Shown here: one piece after another, positions 7,217-11,109 of the stretch
Numbering within the stretch: position 1 is the first letter of the stretch
Layout: each line of letters opens with the position of its first letter
NCBI GenBank assembly: GCA_016703785.1
Contig: JADJBM010000016.1
Coordinates: 1-11,109 of the forward strand
Reading direction: 5' to 3'
DNA: 11,109 nucleotides
DNA from: Betaproteobacteria bacterium
Lineage (GTDB): Bacteria; Pseudomonadota; Gammaproteobacteria; Burkholderiales; Rhodocyclaceae
The notes under the pieces: generated by a model
What the model was told of the DNA's origin: nothing
The model's database searches: none
What the model saw: the letters and a program-made list of their open reading frames with translations, nothing else
Program-made: the position numbers and the translations under genes

Positions 7217-8584
7217 ATGAGACGCTTCCTTGTTCTTGCCACCGCGTTGCTGCTTTCGCTGCCGGCAGTTTCTGCCACGGTGTCCGCCACGGTGAAGGTC
7301 GCCGAGATTCATGGCGCCATCAGCCCGGCCAGCGCCGCCTATTTCCTGCGCGCCCTCGACGAGGCGCAAAAGGCCAAGGCGGATCTGCTCGTGCTGAAAC
7401 TCGACACGCCGGGCGGCCTCGACTCGGCCATGCGCGAGATGATCCAGGGCATCCTCGCCTCCCCCGTGCCGGTGGCGACCTGGGTGGCGCCTTCCGGCGC
7501 ACGCGCCGCCAGCGCCGGCACCTACATCCTTTATGCCAGCCACATCGCCGCCATGGCGCCGGGCACCAACCTCGGCGCCGCCACGCCGGTGGCCATCGGC
7601 ATCGGCGGCGATGCCGGCAAGCCAGCGGAAAAAAAGCCGGAGAGCGGAAAGGATAGCGAAAAGGACAGCGCACCCCAAGGCAGCGCCATGGAAAAGAAGG
7701 CAGTGCATGACGCCGCCGCGTACATCCGCAGCCTCGCGCAGTTGCGCGACCGCAACGCCGAATGGGCGGAGCGCGCCGTGCGCAAGGCCGAAAGCCTCTC
7801 CGCGGAGGAGGCGGTGAAGCAGAAGGTGGTGGACTTCGTCGCCGCCGACCTGCCCGACCTGCTGCGCCAGGCGGACGGACGCCGCGTCAAGCTCGCCGCG
7901 GGCGAAACGAAGCTCGCGCTTGGCGACGCCGCCGTCGCCACCATCGAGCCCAACTGGAAGGAAAAACTGCTGGCGGCCATCGCCGATCCCAACATCGCGC
8001 TGATCCTCATGATGCTCGGCGTCTACGGCCTGCTCTTCGAGTTCTACACGCCGGGCTTCGGCGTGTCCGGCATCGTCGGCGCCATCTGCCTGCTGCTGGC
8101 GCTCTACGCGCTGGCCATGCTGCCGATCAACGCCACCGGCGCCCTGCTCCTGCTGCTCGGCATCGCGCTGATGGCGACGGAGGCCTTCGTGCCGAGCTTC
8201 GGCGCCTTCGGCATCGGCGGCATCGTCGCTTTCGTCGCCGGATCGCTGATGCTCATCGACGGCGATCTACCCGGACTGGAAATCTCGCTCGCCTTAGTCG
8301 TGCCGCTGGCCGCCACCAGCGCCCTCGTGCTGTTCGGCGTCGGCGCCTTCGCCCTGCGCGCGCGCCGGCGGCCAGCCGTCAGCGGTGCCGAGGGGATGAT
8401 TGGCGGCACGGCGGTCGCGCTGGAGGATTTCGAGCGCGAGGGCTGGGTACGGGCCAGCGGCGAGCGCTGGCATGCGCGCAGCGACGCTCCGCTTACACGC
8501 GACGCGCTGGCGCGCATCGTGGCAGTGCAGGGACTGACCCTTGTAGTCAAACCGGAAGACAACACGGAAAACAAAGGAGACTGA
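7217..8584 (+). CDS. nfeD: NfeD, long form: membrane-bound ClpP-like serine protease
   Basis: A 455-residue protein. MRRFLVLATALLLSLPAVSA is a signal peptide. Residues 25-210 form the ClpP-like protease domain: LDTPGGL (62-68) and GARAASAGTY (94-103), where Ser99 is the likely nucleophile, with Lys161 before AVHDAAAYIR as probable partner. This fits the Ser-Lys dyad described for the Pyrococcus horikoshii homologue PH1510, which cleaves a stomatin. Residues 258-382 hold several membrane helices (LILMMLGVYGLLFEFYTPG onward); residues 392-447 are the OB-fold NfeD domain (GGTAVALEDF, GERWHA). A lysine/glutamate-rich insert (131-160) lies inside the protease domain. ATG 7217 follows CGGGGA. The slipin gene downstream is the expected partner. 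Function in bacteria is membrane quality control by inference. Confidence 0.95.
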   Translation: MRRFLVLATALLLSLPAVSATVSATVKVAEIHGAISPASAAYFLRALDEAQKAKADLLVLKLDTPGGLDSAMREMIQGILASPVPVATWVAPSGARAASAGTYILYASHIAAMAPGTNLGAATPVAIGIGGDAGKPAEKKPESGKDSEKDSAPQGSAMEKKAVHDAAAYIRSLAQLRDRNAEWAERAVRKAESLSAEEAVKQKVVDFVAADLPDLLRQADGRRVKLAAGETKLALGDAAVATIEPNWKEKLLAAIADPNIALILMMLGVYGLLFEFYTPGFGVSGIVGAICLLLALYALAMLPINATGALLLLLGIALMATEAFVPSFGAFGIGGIVAFVAGSLMLIDGDLPGLEISLALVVPLAATSALVLFGVGAFALRARRRPAVSGAEGMIGGTAVALEDFEREGWVRASGERWHARSDAPLTRDALARIVAVQGLTLVVKPEDNTENKGD

Positions 8585-8585
8585 A

Positions 8586-8732
8586 ATGACAACCTTCCCC
8601 CCATCCCCCTTCCCGTGGAAGGGGGTGACGTGTGTTCAGCCGCTGGCGCGGCTTCCAAATATTGACTCGCTGCCTCCTTGTCCCACGGGGATTTCCTTCG
8701 GTCAGGGCGGCCCGACGGAGGCGCAATCATGA
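8586..8732 (+). CDS. possible 48-residue protein filling the nfeD-slipin gap
   Basis: ATG 8586 lies one base after the nfeD stop, behind a strong ribosome binding site (AAAGGAG, 8573-8579). The frame stays open to TGA 8730-8732, which overlaps the slipin start ATG 8729. The product begins MTTFPPSPFPWKGVT and is proline-rich, with two cysteines but no known motif. The exact fit with both neighbours suggests translational coupling. Against it, the DNA contains hairpins that look like an intergenic palindromic repeat, and translated repeats of this kind often give proline-rich peptides. It may be a repeat that fell in frame. Confidence 0.3.
   Translation: MTTFPPSPFPWKGVTCVQPLARLPNIDSLPPCPTGISFGQGGPTEAQS
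8605..8625. repeat. hairpin: 9-base perfect stem, 3-base loop, after nfeD
   Basis: CCCCCTTCC (8605-8613) pairs exactly with GGAAGGGGG (8617-8625) around the loop CGT. No T run follows, so an intrinsic terminator is unlikely. It may be a repetitive intergenic palindrome or an RNA-stabilising hairpin between nfeD and the slipin gene. Confidence 0.6.
8638..8653. repeat. second hairpin in the nfeD-slipin gap
   Basis: AGCCGC (8638-8643) pairs exactly with GCGGCT (8648-8653) around TGGC. It lies 12 bases after the first hairpin, so the gap carries tandem stem-loops. Confidence 0.45.
8672..8722 (+). promoter_or_regulatory. possible RNA stem hiding the slipin ribosome binding site
   Basis: GCCTCC (8672-8677) is exactly complementary to GGAGGC (8717-8722), the ribosome binding site of the slipin gene, seven bases before ATG 8729. 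Two more G-C pairs follow outside a single bulged T. Such a stem could hold back slipin translation until ribosomes open it from upstream. Complementarity is seen; the role is inference. Confidence 0.35.
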
Positions 8733-9497
8733 TGATCTGGGACTTCGGCTGGGGCGGCGCGCTGCTGCTGCTCATCGCGCTGGCGGCAGCCAGCATCCGC
8801 ATCCTGCGCGAATACGAGCGCGGCGTGGTGTTCCTGCTCGGGCGCTTCTGGAAAGTAAAGGGGCCGGGCATCATCCTCGTCCTGCCGGGCATCCAGCAGA
8901 TGGTGCGCGTGGACCTGCGCCTGGTGGTGATGGACGTGCCGAGCCAGGATGTCATCTCGCGCGACAACGTCTCGGTGAAAGGAACAGCGGTGGTACGCTT
9001 CCGCGTCGTCGATCCGCAGAAGGCCATCATCCATGTCGAGAACTTCCTCGAGGCCACCTCGCAGCTGGCGCAGACCACCCTGCGCTCGGTGCTCGGCAAG
9101 CACGAGCTGGACGACATGCTCGCCGAACGCGAACGGCTCAACGTCGACATCCAGCAGATCCTCGACACGCAGACCGACTCCTGGGGCATCAAGGTGGCCA
9201 ACGTCGAGATCAAGCATGTCGACATCGACGAATCCATGGTGCGCGCCATCGCCCGCCAGGCCGAGGCCGAGCGCGAGCGGCGCGCCAAGGTGATCCACGC
9301 CGAGGGCGAGCAGCAGGCCCTCGGAAAAGCTGCTCGAAGCCGCCAAGGTGCTGGCGCAGTCGCCGCAGGCCATGCAGCTGCGCTACCTGCAGACGCTCAC
9401 CAACATCGCAGGCGACAAGACCTCGACGATCGTTTTTCCCATGCCGCTGGACATCATGGACGTTCTGTCGAAACTGGTGCCGGACAAGCGCGGCTGA
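8729..9497 (+). CDS. slipin family (stomatin-like, SPFH/band 7) membrane protein, one frameshift
   Basis: A membrane scaffold protein of about 255 residues, the usual slipin length. ATG 8729 follows GGAGG (8717-8721). Residues 9-25 form an N-terminal membrane helix (GALLLLIALAAASIRIL); then comes the SPFH domain with REYERGVVFLLGRF, GPGIILVLPGI, SRDNVSVKGTAVVRFRVVDP, RSVLGKHELDDML and NVEIKHVDI, and a charged coiled coil (EAERERRAKVIHAEGEQQA). An extra C in the CCC run at 9318-9320 breaks the frame; after it EKLLEAAKVLAQSPQAM and TSTIVFPMPLDIM follow to TGA 9495-9497. Without repair the ORF runs to 9544 with an unrelated tail. Slipins commonly pair with NfeD proteases, as here. Family is certain; cellular role is inferred from the pair. 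Confidence 0.93.
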
Positions 9498-9732
9498 CGC
9501 GCGCGCCCTCCGTGGCTGCCAGAGCGCCGTCCTGCGGGGGCTGACTTTCGCGCAGACGCGCCCAGTATGCGGCGCATCGGGAAAGAGACTCGATGTCCCT
9601 TGTGCCCCCTCAACGTACACTCCAGCTGCAATGAATACGTTATCGCCGGGCGTGGGGGTATCAGGCACAACATGGTGAGTGGAATGCGCCGCGCACGCCT
9701 CAACCAGGAACCACACCCACAGGAGATCTGAC

Positions 9733-10626
9733 ATGGAAAAACCCGCCCATATCCTGGTCGCCACCGACCTATCCTCGCACGCCGGCAAGGCCGAGACGCG
9801 CGCCGCCATGCTGGCGCAGGACGCTGGGCACGAGGAAGCTGACGCTGCTGCATATGGCGCCGCCCTGCCGCTGCAGACCTTGAGGGCAATGTTCGAACGC
9901 ACCCCGCTGGAAACCGAGCAGATACTGGTCAACGCTGCGAAGGCGGAACTGGCCCGACGCGCCCGCCCGCTTGGAGAGAAGTTCCACATCGAAGTAACGC
10001 CCGTGGTCAAGGTCGGACGCGTACATCTGGGGATCGTCGCCCATGCCGATGAGGTCAACGCCGACCTGGTGGTCGTCGGCGGCTACGGCGCACACCTGGT
10101 ACGCGAACTGTTTCTCGGTGCGACGGCGGAGAAGGTGCTGCGCACAAGCACGCGGCCGATGCTCATCGTCAAGCAGGAACCGCTCTCGCCCTACAAGCGC
10201 CTGCTGGTGCCGGTGGATTTCTCGCCTTCGTCGAGCCGTGCGCTGGACTGGGGGATGGCCATCGCCGCCGGCGCTGAAATCAACGTCGCCCATGTGTACG
10301 AAGTCCCCAACGAGAGCACCCTGCGCTACGCCAGCGTCGAGGACAAGGTCGTCGAAGGCTATCACGCCGTCGCACGGCATCAGGCGCGTGACGCGATGAG
10401 CGCCTTCCTCAAGGACCGCCGTCCCGCCGAGACTGACTTTCAGCGCCACATCCTGCACGGCCATCCGGCCGCCGGCATCCGCGACCTTGCCGAGGAGTTG
10501 CGTCCCGACCTGATCGTCATGGGCAAACACGGCCAGTCGGAAATTGAGAAATTGCTGCTCGGCAGTGTCACCAGGCACATGCTGTTCGAGACGCACTGCG
10601 ACATGCTGGTGGCGATGGAGCGCTAG
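9733..10626 (+). CDS. universal stress protein, tandem UspA domains
   Basis: A soluble 297-residue protein with two UspA-type nucleotide-binding domains (about 1-150 and 151-297). ATG 9733 follows AGGAG. Domain 1 starts ILVATDLSS and ends with the G-x2-G-x9-G loop in GGYGAHLVRELFLGA; domain 2 starts RLLVPVDFSPSSSRALDWG and has the full loop GKHGQSEIEKLLLGS. Domain 1 has Ala where Ser or Thr usually follows the last Gly. Between 9836 and 9862 the given frame reads DAAAYGA-like residues, but the next frame reads KLTLLHMAP, the expected second strand, so a compensated pair of indels is likely. The gap of 235 bases after the slipin gene suggests its own promoter, though I cannot identify one. Likely ATP-binding stress protein; partner unknown. 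Confidence 0.93.
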   Translation: MEKPAHILVATDLSSHAGKAETRAAMLAQDAGHEEADAAAYGAALPLQTLRAMFERTPLETEQILVNAAKAELARRARPLGEKFHIEVTPVVKVGRVHLGIVAHADEVNADLVVVGGYGAHLVRELFLGATAEKVLRTSTRPMLIVKQEPLSPYKRLLVPVDFSPSSSRALDWGMAIAAGAEINVAHVYEVPNESTLRYASVEDKVVEGYHAVARHQARDAMSAFLKDRRPAETDFQRHILHGHPAAGIRDLAEELRPDLIVMGKHGQSEIEKLLLGSVTRHMLFETHCDMLVAMER

Positions 10627-10721
10627 GAGAGCAGATACCGGCGGCGGCGAACCGCTCTTCGTCGGCGTGCTGCTGTTCTACCGCGTCCCGGCAAGCCAGG
10701 CGGGCACTTTTACTCAGTAAT

Positions 10722-11109
10722 TCATTCAGGTATAAGACCGATTGAGCGCAGCGCATCGATAAACATCTGTATCGCAATAATGACCAGCACAAGCCCCATT
10801 AAGCGTTCCATTGCGAGGATGCCCACATCACGCAGACCGCGTTGCAAGTGGGATGCGCCCGCAAGAATCAATGCACTTGCCAGCCAGGCTGCCGTCATTG
10901 CCCAGAAGAGGGTGGGCCCTGAATGCGGATTGGCTTCGCGAAGCAGTAAAACCACGCTCAATGCGCCTGGCCCCGCAACAGCAGGCACGGCAAGCGGGAC
11001 AATGAGCGGTTCGCCTTGAAGACCGGTATTCCCGAAGAGACCTTCCGGCGTTGGGAAAACCATGCGTAGCGCGATGAAGAATTAAACGACGCCTCCCGCG
11101 ATATTCACG
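10722..11109 (-). CDS. MarC family (UPF0056) integral membrane protein, 3' part, with in-frame stop
   Basis: The C-terminal part of a multi-pass membrane protein of the MarC family, whose function is unclear. From the right edge the minus strand reads VNIAGGVV, a stop TAA (11082-11084), then FFIALRMVFPTPEG, followed by PLIVPLAVPAVAGPGALSVV (the MarC signature PLA-P--AGPGA), two more helices and the end IQMFIDALRSIGLIPE before TGA at 10724-10722. Homologues have a hydrophobic residue where the stop lies (one base from TTA, Leu), so either the gene is interrupted or the base is wrong. An alternative start is ATG at 11063, giving 113 residues that lack the first helices. The gene is convergent with the stress-protein gene and has lower G+C (about 52 percent in 10721-10860) than its neighbours, which may mean a foreign origin. 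Confidence 0.85.

Noticed and set aside
8659..8690. TTGACT resembling a -35 box before the slipin gene
   Set aside because: No -10-like sequence at a suitable distance, so a promoter cannot be supported.
9567..9731. 54-codon ORF with CPLC ending one base before the stress-protein ATG
   Set aside because: No ribosome binding site at its start and no family resemblance; the well-placed end may be chance.
10625..10720. Short plus-strand frame after the stress-protein gene reading EPLFVGVLLFYRVP
   Set aside because: No start codon or ribosome binding site of its own; could be a gene remnant but is too short to support.
10627..10721. Possible two-way terminator between the convergent stress-protein and MarC genes
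   Set aside because: Only an imperfect six-base stem with a long loop and no T run on either strand.

Overview
The window is high-GC DNA (roughly two-thirds G+C by eye) with closely packed genes. Their type and order suggest a betaproteobacterium, perhaps of the Rhodocyclales or Burkholderiales. That is inference: there is no rRNA, tRNA or other marker gene here, and I see no CRISPR array, phage gene or insertion sequence.

Layout. 1-637: the 3' end of a Mrp/Mnh-type proton antiporter subunit (MrpD-like), broken by many small indels. 638-1560: about 0.9 kb that I cannot assign, with two weak protein-like stretches. 1561-2559: a Na+/Ca2+ antiporter (CaCA family). 2549-5175: a P2-type Ca2+-transporting ATPase whose start overlaps the antiporter stop by 11 bp. 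5254-6918: a Na/Pi cotransporter with a C-terminal PhoU-like domain. 6988-7178: a small four-cysteine, probably zinc-binding protein. 7217-8584: a long NfeD with a ClpP-like serine protease domain. 8586-8732: a 48-codon ORF that fills the gap exactly. 8729-9497: a slipin (stomatin/SPFH family). 9733-10626: a tandem universal stress protein. 10722-11109, minus strand: the 3' part of a MarC-family membrane protein, entering from the right edge and convergent with the rest.

How the genes fit together. The plus-strand genes form a probable operon-like run for cation, calcium and phosphate handling (H+/Na+, Ca2+/Na+, ATP-driven Ca2+, Na+/Pi), followed by a membrane quality-control pair (NfeD protease plus slipin) and a stress protein. 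Handling Ca2+ and Pi from one locus could keep cytoplasmic calcium phosphate low. That is inference from gene order.

Sequence quality. Reading frames break many times, mostly by 1-2 base insertions or deletions that leave the protein motifs intact on either side. Breaks are densest at the left end (about seven in the 1-kb antiporter gene, four in the ATPase) and sparse further right (one each in the zinc protein and slipin, a compensated pair in the stress protein, and a stop codon in MarC). This looks more like consensus error than gene decay, so frame-broken genes are described as whole genes with the breaks noted. The most interesting non-coding signals are two 14-base palindromes before the zinc-protein gene, one touching its ribosome binding site, and a structured nfeD-slipin gap that also encodes a precisely fitted small ORF.
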